NCBI GenBank assembly: GCA_013416795.1
Contig: RQSC01000015.1
Coordinates: forward strand, 617,218 to 681,217
Source: Prasinococcaceae sp. CCMP 1430
Taxonomy: Eukaryota > Prasinodermophyta > Palmophyllophyceae > Prasinococcales > Prasinococcaceae
Length of the DNA stretch: 64,000 nt
Direction of reading: 5' to 3'
The notes beneath the pieces are model-generated. The model did not search any database. It was not told where the DNA came from and worked only from the letters and a program-made list of their open reading frames with translations. This document shows, piece after piece, positions 36,412 through 45,118 of the stretch. Both the position numbers and the translations under genes were made by a program. The first letter of the stretch is position 1. Each line of letters opens with the position of its first letter.

Positions 36412-39258
36412 TCAGCAGTAGAATGTCATCTCGGGGGAAGGGGGGCGAGGCGGGTCGTCGCGCCCGGACTCGGAACTGGCAGCAATGACCGGCAGCGTCG
36501 ACGTGCCCGCCACGCCGGCAAAGTGCACCCCGCAGTCCTCATGGCGCCAGTGCGAATCCTCGAACCCGTAGATGTCGCGCACGCTCTCCCAGTGACCCAG
36601 CGCGCGTGCCTCCCAGTAGCCACCCGCGTACTGCCAGCTGGTTTTGTTCTTCGCGCCGTCCACCGACGGCACAGGCCGGAACCAACGCGCGGGCGGCTTG
36701 TAGCCCTTGGCCTGCCGCTTGCGCGCGTCGCGCTGCTTGCGCTCCAGACGCTGCTTCTCTTTGTTGGCGAGACCGAAGCGCCCCTCCTCCTGCGCCCGCT
36801 GGTCGGGGCGCAGCCGGGAGTCGGTCGGGCACACGCCCGAAATGTCGGGCGTGAGCTCGTTGAGCGTCACTGCGAACGGCGTCAGCGCGTAGCGCTCCTT
36901 GGGATTCCTCTGCGCCGCACGCCACAGGGTGCGGCCGCCGAGATTTATCGCCCCGGCAGCGGCGCGGCTGAGTTCCCTGGCGGAAGGCGCTTTCCTGCCT
37001 CGTGCGTCGACCATCGCAAGCGAGGTGTCCCACTTGCCAACCAGGTGGCACAGCTTGGCTCCCGTGTTCGCATTGGAGATGTGCCCCAGCACCTGGTGTG
37101 GGTTGCGCTCCAAGATGTTGGACTCCTTGAATTTCAACTTGCACTTGAGGCCTGCGCGCGAACTCTTGATGCGCATGGTGCCATAGTGGTCGATGTACAG
37201 CTTGCCAATGATGAGGTTGTGGATGCTCGACACAACCTTGTGCCACTGGAAGGACTCACCGTCGGCGAAGGACACGCGCAGCACGCCGTGCGGGGTGATC
37301 TCGATGGAGCGACCCCAGAATTTTGACTTGAGGATGACGTCGGCTTCGTAGCGCCAGCCGTTGCCCTCGGCGACCATCGCGAGGGTCGTTGGGTGGTGGA
37401 CCACCTTTTCGGACAGGAAGCGCACGCCAGTGGCAGGGTCGTACCGTTCGTACGTCTCGCCGAGCAGGGGGTTGAAGGGCTTCTTCGTGCGCCCCAGCGT
37501 GCTCGCGTAGCCGCTCACCGCGAACGCTGCGACAAGCGCCATCCGATCAACGGGGTCAGACGTCAACGCGGCGGCGTCGAGGAGGTGGGTGTACTCGACC
37601 TCCTCGGCGCTCTTCTGCAGCGCGCTGATTGGCTCGTTGAAGAAGACTGGCAGGCAGATCTTCGTGAGGTCTTTGCCGATCGCGTCTTTGATGATCGCCC
37701 ACAGCGAGACGCTGCGCTCCTCCTCTATTGGCGAGGGCAGCCGTTGCCGGCGCTTTAGTGTGGCAGCTGCGGAGCGCTGCTCTCCAGGCTCTGTGGGGGC
37801 GTCCTTTTTCGAGTCGGAGAGAGTTGCTTCGGGGGCGGAGTCGGCCCCAGCGGTGCTCGCGGTGCCTGCCAAGGTGTCTGCTCCAATTGGCCCTCCGGCC
37901 TGCTCGAGCTGCAGGGCTGCCATCGCCGGCGGAACCTCCTCGAGCGCGTCGAAGAAGTCGCATGCGTCATCATCGTCGTCCTCGACGAGCGAGGTGCCAC
38001 CAGTTCTGTCACACACCAGCGATGAGGGGGTCGATTCACTTCTCAAGACTGTCCCCGGGGTGCTCGTGGCTGCCGCGCTCATGCGACTGACCGCACTCAT
38101 TGCCATGCTGCTACCATCAGCGCTACTAGAGCGCGGGGTCATTGGTGAATTCCCCCCCTCCGCGCCGCCGTTGCCGCTGGCCAGCGCAGCTTGTGCCTGC
38201 AGCAGGCGCAGTTCGAGCTCGCGCTTGTCCTCCTCGAGCGAGCGCAGGTAGTCGAGGAGCGCGCGACGCTTGGCGCGCTCCCCCTCTAGCGCAGCAGCGC
38301 CCGCTGACCACTCGACGGCCGCTGCGGCTGCGGCGGCATCGGCTGGTTTCGCAGAGTCGTCACACTGCTCGGCGGCAGCGGCAGCAGCGGCGGCAGCTGT
38401 CGTGTGGAGCGCGGGCGCTGCTGCGAGCCCACGCGAGAGCCCTGGCGACGGCATCTCGGTGGCAGAGTCAATAGACCACCGCGCCCGTGGCGTGCTCGTG
38501 CCCTCGCCCTTGACCACGTCCCCCTCTGCAGGTGCGTTGCCGCCGGTGACACTCAGCGCAATGCCTCGTGCTGAGACACTTGCACCCGCAGCATCGCCGG
38601 CACCAGTGGGCGCGGCGGCGGCGGGCGCGGCGGAAGCGCCGCGCAACGCCTGTATCCATGCGTCACGGTCATTAGCTGAATCCACGCGCAGCACGACGGA
38701 GTGGCCGCCGGCCGTCTGGACGCTCAGCCTGCGCTCATCGCTCGCACTGGCCTCAATGCGCGCGCCATCGATGTGCATGCGCGCGGCCAGGGAGCACGTG
38801 GGCGCCGACGGGGGCGGCGGGGGCGGCGGATGCGCCCCCGCGCGCAGCACCGCCCCATCTATGCCAACCACACGCACCGCCGCACGCGCCTCTGCCGCAG
38901 CAGCCGACACCGTCGTGCGTTCGACAGGGCCAGGCGGCCCCCCGCTCGGCGATCCCCCGCTGGTAAGCTTGTACAGCCGCAGTTCGCCGCCGCGCGCCGC
39001 CGCGCCACAGCCGGTCGCGGGCGTCACTACGGCGAGGCGGCGGCGGTAGCCGCTAAAGCGGTTGGTCCACTTGAGAACTACGCCGGCCACCGCGTGCGGC
39101 GCCTCGGCGCTCGGCGCTGCGAGGGGTGAGGGCGCGCAGGCGCCGTGAACAGGCAGCGTCAGCATCTCTCGGAACACGACGCACCTGTGAGCGGGCGCGG
39201 GCGCAAGGGCAGCAAAGCGCGCCGCGCGGGCGCGGGCGCACGCACTTTCAAGTAGCAT
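36412..39258 (-). CDS. Oxysterol-binding-protein-related lipid transfer protein with PH domain
   Basis: ORPs exchange sterols or phosphatidylserine for PI4P at membrane contact sites. Single exon, 948 residues, ATG 39258. An N-terminal PH domain spans about 55-215 (GVVLKWTNRFSGYRRRLAVV at the start; VDSANDRDAWIQALRG, the final helix with its invariant Trp). An Ala/Ser-rich linker with a coiled coil (LLDYLRSLEEDKRELELRLL) and an acidic FFAT-like stretch (EDDDDDACDFFDALEE, about residue 430) follows. The ORD begins near SVSLWAIIKDAIGKDLTKIC and has LGRTKKPFNPLLGETYE. The family fingerprint E-Q-V-S-H-H-P-P reads EKVVHHPTT here: the PI4P-binding His pair is kept, the Ser and last Pro are not. YIDHYGTMRI, LKCKLKFKESN and the C-terminal ALTPFAVTLNEL follow normally. 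Confidence 0.95.
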   Translation of the reverse strand: MLLESACARARAARFAALAPAPAHRCVVFREMLTLPVHGACAPSPLAAPSAEAPHAVAGVVLKWTNRFSGYRRRLAVVTPATGCGAAARGGELRLYKLTSGGSPSGGPPGPVERTTVSAAAAEARAAVRVVGIDGAVLRAGAHPPPPPPPSAPTCSLAARMHIDGARIEASASDERRLSVQTAGGHSVVLRVDSANDRDAWIQALRGASAAPAAAAPTGAGDAAGASVSARGIALSVTGGNAPAEGDVVKGEGTSTPRARWSIDSATEMPSPGLSRGLAAAPALHTTAAAAAAAAAEQCDDSAKPADAAAAAAAVEWSAGAAALEGERAKRRALLDYLRSLEEDKRELELRLLQAQAALASGNGGAEGGNSPMTPRSSSADGSSMAMSAVSRMSAAATSTPGTVLRSESTPSSLVCDRTGGTSLVEDDDDDACDFFDALEEVPPAMAALQLEQAGGPIGADTLAGTASTAGADSAPEATLSDSKKDAPTEPGEQRSAAATLKRRQRLPSPIEEERSVSLWAIIKDAIGKDLTKICLPVFFNEPISALQKSAEEVEYTHLLDAAALTSDPVDRMALVAAFAVSGYASTLGRTKKPFNPLLGETYERYDPATGVRFLSEKVVHHPTTLAMVAEGNGWRYEADVILKSKFWGRSIEITPHGVLRVSFADGESFQWHKVVSSIHNLIIGKLYIDHYGTMRIKSSRAGLKCKLKFKESNILERNPHQVLGHISNANTGAKLCHLVGKWDTSLAMVDARGRKAPSARELSRAAAGAINLGGRTLWRAAQRNPKERYALTPFAVTLNELTPDISGVCPTDSRLRPDQRAQEEGRFGLANKEKQRLERKQRDARKRQAKGYKPPARWFRPVPSVDGAKNKTSWQYAGGYWEARALGHWESVRDIYGFEDSHWRHEDCGVHFAGVAGTSTLPVIAASSESGRDDPPRPPSPEMTFYC

Positions 39259-39695
39259 CGCAGGTGGCGCGCGGCCGGCCGCGGCGTGCGGCCTTGCTCA
39301 CGTCCGCAATGCGCCCCGCTGCGAATCGCGGGGCGCTTGTGACGCGGGGGATAGGGGTGGGGGCTCCCAACGCGCTCCCCACGCCCACGCGCGCGTGCGC
39401 CCTCGGGGAATCGCGCGGTCCGCACAGCCCCGAACGGGACAAGAATCGCAGGATCTGCCACCATTCAAAGTTCATTGAAATTTAACCCTTCATTATACCC
39501 TAAATGCGCAACCCGAATGACTCGATTGATCGGCCGAAAGGAGAGCGCGCGGGAGCGTGGCGCAGTCGCGTCCTCGCGGGACGCCACTGCTGGGCACGGC
39601 AACATTACTGCGAAGGAGCGGGCGCGAGGGGCGGCGCGCCGTTGGCCGGGGTCCGCCCGCGCGCCGGCGCCGCGGGTGGCGCGACGCTCGTGCCT
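39259..39695. other. Intergenic region between OSBP and terminal transferase genes
   Basis: Upstream of OSBP (-) and downstream of the terminal nucleotidyltransferase (-). It holds an AT-richer stretch at 39450-39515 (TTGAAATTTAACCCTTCATT) that is a plausible OSBP promoter. No gene is supported. Confidence 0.4.
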
Positions 39696-41804
39696 TTAGC
39701 TCAGCCCGGGCCACATGCCGGGCGCATCCGGCGGCGAGGGCGGCGGCATCTCCCCACCCCCCCTGCCCCCGTTGTCGGCGTTGCCCTCGACAGACGTGGC
39801 CTTCGGACGCGGTTTGTGGTGCTCCCTCTCCGGCATGCGTGGATTTTTCTCGAAGAGCAGCGGTAGCGGGTTGCGCTCGGACTGCATGATGTTGTACGCG
39901 CGGCGGAGCTCGCGCTTGAGGAAGGGCAGCGTGTTCCGGTCGACCACGCGGCCCAGGTCGTGCGAGGTGTTGAACGGATCCTCGATGCAGATCAGGTGCC
40001 GCTCTGTTCCCACGCGGCGCGTCCAACCCTTGGAGCTCTTGGTCACCATCTTCCCCAAGCGTGGGCTCACGACTGTCGAGTTCCAGTCATGTCTCTCCTG
40101 CCAGTACGCAAAAAAAGCGAAGAGCAGCTCTGCAATAGACTCGGTGTTGCGGCGCCCAGAGGCGGCGTGCGCCTCGCGTAGGCGCACCACGTCGTCGCAG
40201 TAGTCGCACCGCCAGCCGTCGATAGTGCGGCGGAAGGTGGGGGACAGCTGCTGCAGTGCTGGAAGCACCGCTGGTCGGCGCGTCTGCAGCACGTATAGGC
40301 ACGATAGCACATAGGCGTACGAGCTCAGCGTCCCCTCGTAGGCGGAGCAGCAGTTGCGCTGCTTGGCCCAGTGCTTGACCACGATCACCAGCTGGCCCAC
40401 GCGCGGGTCTATCGCCGCGTAGTCGCGCAGCAGCTTTGTGTTGGCCACCGCGAGCATGTTATCGAAGCACACATCGCAGTCGATGCCAGTGTCCTTGTCG
40501 ACGAATTTAACCACCGGGATGCGAGCATGCGAGATGGCCTTGACGTCCCGCATGCCCTCAGCCTCGAGCATTTCGCCGACCTCCTCGCAGAGCTCGTCCG
40601 GCGGCCGATGCTCTTGGCTGCGCTGCTCAAGAGCCAGGTCGAGGTCGAAGCTCTTGGTCGCGAAGCCGTTCGCTGCCGAACCGAACAGGTGCAGCACGCT
40701 ATCAGGGTAGCGACGACGAAACAGCTCGGACAATCGTCCGAAGAGCTCGTTGCGTGCGCGCACCTCCTCCTCGCTCGGGCGCAATGACGACACCAGCGCG
40801 AGCAGCTCGGCGTCCGCGCGCTCAAGGTCAGCGTGCACGCGCAGCTCGGAGCGGCGCTGCCGAGCGTTCGCCTGGTCGGCAGGGCCCAGCTGTAGAGGCT
40901 GCGGGTCGGCGAGGCGCACCACGCGGCTCGGCTCGATAGCGTCCCCGAAGTTCTTCTTCCTGCGCTTCTCCTCCTCCTGCTGCACTCTGCGGCTGTGCCC
41001 AGCCTCGCCTCGACGGCGCTGGTCGTTCGGGTGCGACTGCCCCGGCCCGGGGTGTGCCTGTTGCAGCTGCCGCGGCGCGTGCTGCGGGGGTGGCGCTTGC
41101 GGCATGTGCCGCGGCTGTGGCGCGTGCTGCGGCGGCGGGGGCGGATGCTGCTGCAATGAGTGCGTCGCGCCCAGGTGCTGGGGCGGTTGCTGCGCGTGCT
41201 GCGGCATGAGATGCGGCTGCAGCTGCGGGCCCGGGCCCGGGCCCGGGCCGGGGCCGGGGCCGGGGTGCGCGCCACGCTGCCCGAGGAGGGCGTGCTGCTG
41301 CGCTTGTGCGCCAGCACCCCCGAGCTGCATCCCCGCGAAGGCTGCATCGAGGGCACCGGGCGGTGCCGAGACCGCGCTCGCGTTGACGCCGACGCCCAGG
41401 CCGGGGCCTGGTGGTGGTGCAGACGTGCGCGGTAAGGGCGGCGCTGCGTCACCGAGGCCAAGGAGGCTCTTCAGCCCCTGCGAAGCATCCGTGCCACCAC
41501 CACCCCGGCCCGGTGGAAGCATACCGGCTACGGGAGGGGGGGCGTGTCCGCCTGGGGCGACGCCGCCAAGGGGCGCGAACTGGGTGCCGCCGCCCGACCA
41601 CATGCCGCCGCCCCCAAGCCCTCCCAGGCCGCTCAGACCGCCGAGGCGAACCCCAGGCCCATTGCCGCCAGGTGCCGGCGGTGGCGCATCCCATAGCCCT
41701 GCGCCGAGGCTGGCGGGGACCTGCTGCCAAGGCTCCTGTGGGTGTGAGCCCGCACCGCCAGGATCGCCCGACCCTGATACCATCTGCCATGGTTCGAGCG
41801 GGGC

Positions 41805-41850
<46 letters not shown>

Positions 41851-42308
41851 GGTTGCCCGTGCTGCAGGTGCACTACTTGCCCTTGCCCCCGCCCTTGCTG
41901 CTGCTGCTCCTGCTGCCGCTGTGGCTGTATCGGTGGTTGCATCGGTGGTTGTACTTGCTGGTTGTGGTGCGGCTGCTGGTGCGGCGGCGGTTGCGCGTAC
42001 AGCGGGGCTCCGAATGCGTTCCCGTACGGCTGGCCCTGCGGTGGGTACTGCGGCGCCTGCAGCGGCGCGAACCCGCCTGGCGGCGCACCCGCACCCGCGC
42101 CGGGGTAGCCCCCACCAGCGCCCGCGTGCGGCTGGCCGTGCGCCTGTGCGCCGATCGCCCCCAGCGGCTGCTGCTGCCCCTGGCCCGGGCCGCGCTCGAG
42201 GGGCGCCGCGCCGCGCGCTGTGTGGGCGGCGCCCTCGGTGAGCGAGCGAGCGCCCCGGCAAAGGACGCCGCGGCCCTGGCCTCCTGCAAAGAAAGCGAAG
42301 GCCCCCAT
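39696..42308 (-). CDS. Cid1-type terminal nucleotidyltransferase (TUTase / non-canonical poly(A) polymerase)
   Basis: These enzymes add U or A to RNA 3' ends. Single exon, 870 residues from ATG 42308. The N-terminal half is low-complexity: Gln/Pro-rich with a 15-Gln run, PGPGPGPG repeats, His/Pro stretches. After KRRKKNFGDAIEPSR the catalytic unit starts with helices SSLRPSEEEVRARNELFGRL. VLHLFGSAANGFATKSFDLD carries the G-S motif and two metal Asp (D-L-D), with the third in GIDCDVCFDNMLAVANTKLL. The central domain has LVIVVKHWAKQRN and GTLSSYAYVLSCLYVLQ. The PAP-associated part has TESIAELLFAFFAYW and ICIEDPFNTSHDLGRVV, the nucleotide recognition motif. Adenylation versus uridylation cannot be decided from sequence alone. 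An upstream in-frame ATG (about 42470) could add about 54 residues. It is divergent from PSMA2. Confidence 0.93.
41808..41849 (-). repeat. (CAG)14 polyglutamine tract in the terminal transferase gene
   Basis: Fourteen uninterrupted CTG triplets on the plus strand are CAG on the coding strand. With a flanking CAA they encode 15 Gln in the disordered N-terminus. Pure triplet runs are prone to length change. A second low-complexity coding block, GGGCCC/GGGGCC repeats at about 41226-41270, encodes alternating Pro-Gly. Confidence 0.95.
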
Positions 42309-42560
42309 CAGTTCGCATCTACAAAACGCGCGCGGTTGCGGCCTCTTGCCGCGATTTCCAAACTGCAGGTGAACTGGGGCGTCAGAAAACCGCACAACAA
42401 TCCCGCAGTTTTTTTCGTAAACGCTCTCGCGTGCGTGCTCGCTGCTCGTGTGTACCGTGCAGGACCTCATCGCGTGCGGCTCACACCTCGCCTTGCACGC
42501 GCGCACCGCGCTCGCCGCCTTGCAGACGCGCGAGCGCGGCCTCTACCCCCCGGCGCAGCG
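42309..42560. promoter_or_regulatory. 252-bp bidirectional promoter, terminal transferase / PSMA2
   Basis: Start codons of the minus-strand transferase and the plus-strand proteasome gene face away from each other over 252 bp. The centre (42395-42425) has a CAACAATCCCGCAGTTTTTTTC stretch less GC-rich than the surroundings. Extension of the transferase frame to an upstream ATG at about 42470 would shorten the interval. Confidence 0.45.
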
Positions 42561-43526
42561 ATGGGAGATTCGGCGTACTCCTTCTCGCTCACGACGTTCA
42601 GGTGCGCGGCGAGGCCGCGCGGCGCGGCTGCGCGGCCGCGGGAAGGGATCTATCTCCGGGGCGCGCGTGCGACGCGCGCGCGCAGAGATCTATGCCGCGA
42701 GCGCGCCGAGGGGCAAAGCGCGGGGCGGCAGGGGAGAGGGGGGCGAGGGGCAGGGGCACCTTTGTGATACGGACGCTCTGTGCACGGGATGTGACCTTGC
42801 GCTGACCTCTTGCCGCGGCCTGCGTCGTGCCGCTCGCACGCGCCTTTTCTTGCGCGCAGCCCGAACGGCAAGCTCATTCAGATCGAGTACGCGCTGCAGG
42901 CGGTCGCTGCGGGCGCGACGTCGCTGGGCATCCGTGCGTCCAATGGCGTCGTGATCGCAACGGAGAAGAAGGTGCCGACGGTACTCGTGGATGAGTCGAC
43001 GGTGAGCAAAATCGCCATGGTGACGCCCCACACAGGCGTGGTGTACAGCGGCATGGGCCCGGACGCGCGCGTGCTCGTGCGGAAGTCGCGCAAGGTGGCC
43101 CAAGCATACTACCAACTGTACAAGGAGCACATCCCCGTGTCGCAGCTCGTGCGCGAGATCGCGGGCGTCATGCAGGAATTCACGCAGCGTGGTGGTGTGC
43201 GGCCCATGGGCGTGTCGCTGCTGGTGGCAGGGTACGACGCGCAGGGGCCGCAGCTGTACCAGGTGGACCCGTCGGGGTCGTACTTCGCGTGGAAGGCGAG
43301 CGCAATTGGCAAGAACATGATCAACTGCAAAACGTTCCTGGAAAAGCGCTACTCTGAGGACATTGAGCTGGAGGACGCCATTCACACGGCCATCCTCACG
43401 CTGAAGGAGGGGTTCGAGGGGGAGCTCAAGGGGGACAACGTAGAGATCGGCATCGTGGGGGAGGATGGCGAGTTCAAGGTGCTCTCTGTGAGCGAGGTGG
43501 ACGATTACCTGCAGGAGGTCGAGTAG
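42561..43526 (+). CDS. PSMA2: 20S proteasome subunit alpha type-2
   Basis: Alpha-2 sits in the gating outer ring of the 20S proteasome. Exon 1 (42561-42601) encodes [13 protein letters not shown]; the 258-bp intron is phase 2 with donor GTGCGC; exon 2 (42860-43526) begins by completing Ser to read [16 protein letters not shown], the proteasome alpha signature. About 235 residues, as in other eukaryotes. Further matches to alpha-2: [65 protein letters not shown] and [20 protein letters not shown]. Alpha subunits lack the catalytic N-terminal Thr, as seen. The 13-codon first exon is confirmed by homology at both sides of the splice. Confidence 0.97.
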
Positions 43527-44045
43527 CGCGCACCAAACTTGTAACATTGCGGCGGTATGGTGAAATTCTCGCAGGCGCTAGCACGGCGGCGCGAGCTTGG
43601 GCAAGGCGCGCGCGTGCGGGAGCCAGAGACGCCTTAAGACGTCGTCGCCCATGCCTTGCTCAGACATGGCGATTGCCGCTGCTGGAGCGCTGCAGGGCAC
43701 GGGCGGGGAGCATCGGCGCGTGCGGCTTGGGGCGCAGCAGCGACGCGCACGGATGGGCAAAGCTGTTGGTGCTCTTGCTGCGAGCGACGCGCCCCCGTCC
43801 TTGTCAAAAATGTGTGGCCCATGCTGGCACCGGCAGCTATTATCTCTGTTGTATGAATGTGTGTGTGCGTGTGTCGCGCAGCGCAGGGTCTTCTCCGTGT
43901 GCGGCTCGGCATAGCTTCAGACGCACCCGGGCCTCTGGCGAAGAGCGCAAGAAGCTGAGCTCCACCAGGTCCGGGCGGAGGACAACTCAGGGCACTTTCT
44001 GCGCTCCAGAATGCGCCATGCGTGCTATGCTCGCGCGCTACCCGC
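43527..44045. other. Convergent 3' interval between PSMA2 and an unknown gene
   Basis: Tail-to-tail region. I see a GTGTGTGTGCGTGTGT run at about 43859 and unremarkable GC-rich sequence. No ORF here resembles a protein, and no RNA gene was recognised. Confidence 0.4.
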
Positions 44046-44582
44046 TCACTTGGAGGCGTCGGCCTCATCCGCGGCCGCGATGGATGCCTCCATGGACTTG
44101 TTGAGCGATTCCGGCGTAATGCGCCTGTTGACGGCGTGCGCGAACCGGGAGCGCGTGTACGTGCCGACAAACTCCAAGTCGCGCAGCATGGAGTCGTACC
44201 AGCGCGCCGGCGCATCCTCGTCGAAACCGTCATACACATTCTTCTCGCGGAGCTTGCGCTCGCGTTTCTTGTCGGCCGTCGCGCGAACGCTCTCGAGGTG
44301 CTCCCACGTGCGCTTGTCGATGTCCTCCATCGACTCCATATTGCCCACGATGTAGCTGCGGATGAACCTTTTGGGGGGTAGTTGTGTTTGTGATGGTATG
44401 GTGGCGGTGGTGGCCGCGGCCAGAGAGAAGCAGCGGTGAAGAGGCAGGCGGGCGGGCAGGGGTCCGTGTAGGGGAGAGGAGGGGAGGGGGATTAGGTTAG
44501 CACACAATCGCGATGGAGCGGGGAAGAGAGGGCACGGCGAGCCCCGTGAGCGCTGCGAGCGCCAGCGGGTCGCACACCACAT
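44046..44582 (-). CDS. Unrecognised small basic protein, possibly mitochondrial
   Basis: A 178-residue frame from ATG 44582 to TAG 44046. The first 70 residues are Arg/Ser/Leu-rich with no acidic residue (MWCATRWRSQRSRG, then ARLPLHRCFSLAAATTA), which would suit a mitochondrial presequence or could in part be an intron read through. The second half is clearly protein-like: PPKRFIRSYIVGNMESMEDI, KRTWEHLESVRATADKKRER, NVYDGFDEDAPARWYDSM and LRDLEFVGTYTRSRFAHAV, ending ADEADASK. Helical and charged, no membrane helix, no cysteine cluster. I cannot name the family. A CCGCAG acceptor-like site before YIVGN leaves room for another exon structure. Confidence 0.5.
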   Translation of the reverse strand: MWCATRWRSQRSRGSPCPLFPAPSRLCANLIPLPSSPLHGPLPARLPLHRCFSLAAATTATIPSQTQLPPKRFIRSYIVGNMESMEDIDKRTWEHLESVRATADKKRERKLREKNVYDGFDEDAPARWYDSMLRDLEFVGTYTRSRFAHAVNRRITPESLNKSMEASIAAADEADASK

Positions 44583-45118
44583 GGCCTCAACCCTAAACGC
44601 GCGCGGCAGCGTCGCGCGCCGCCACCGCCAAGAGCGCCACCACGCATCGAGGCGGCAGCGCGCCGCGGCTCCAGAGCGCGGTGCGCGCGGCGCGACGGCG
44701 TTGCAGAGGGCACGTGCGCGCGCAAACGCACTCGAGCATGGCTGCCGCGCTGCCACGCGCCGGGGAGGAGGGGGGCGCCGCGCGCGCGCCGACTGGCCAC
44801 GGCCTCGGGGGCGCACCGTATGCACAAATCGACTGGGTGCGAATCCCCAGCAGTGGCGAGCACTGATTCGGCCAGCACTGCTGTTTTTGTTTCTCGTGTT
44901 TGGTTTTCTTTGGAGACGCATTTTGTGGGGTGGTCGATGATACTGTACATGTATTGTACACACAGAGCGCTCTCACAGCCAGGCGATGTCCGCCCCATCC
45001 ACTTGCCCTCCCGCTTGCCGCTCGCGCTGTCGCTCCACCCCTCGGCGCTGTGGCGTTTAGGGCGATCTCTGTACTAGCTACAGTGGCTCTACTCAGTCCT
45101 ACCATGCTGGTAGACTAC
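44583..45118. other. Intergenic region downstream of the cadherin-like gene
   Basis: Holds an AT-richer stretch at 44865-44960 with GATACTGTACATGTATTGTA (44939 onward), and a CTA/TAG-rich end (45070-45120) containing TGGTAGACTACC just beyond the stop of the minus-strand cadherin-like gene, probably its 3' untranslated region. No gene is supported. Confidence 0.4.

Noticed and set aside
41808-41849. CTG run read as Leu-repeat ORF on the plus strand
   Set aside because: It is antisense to a polyglutamine tract in a clearly identified terminal transferase.
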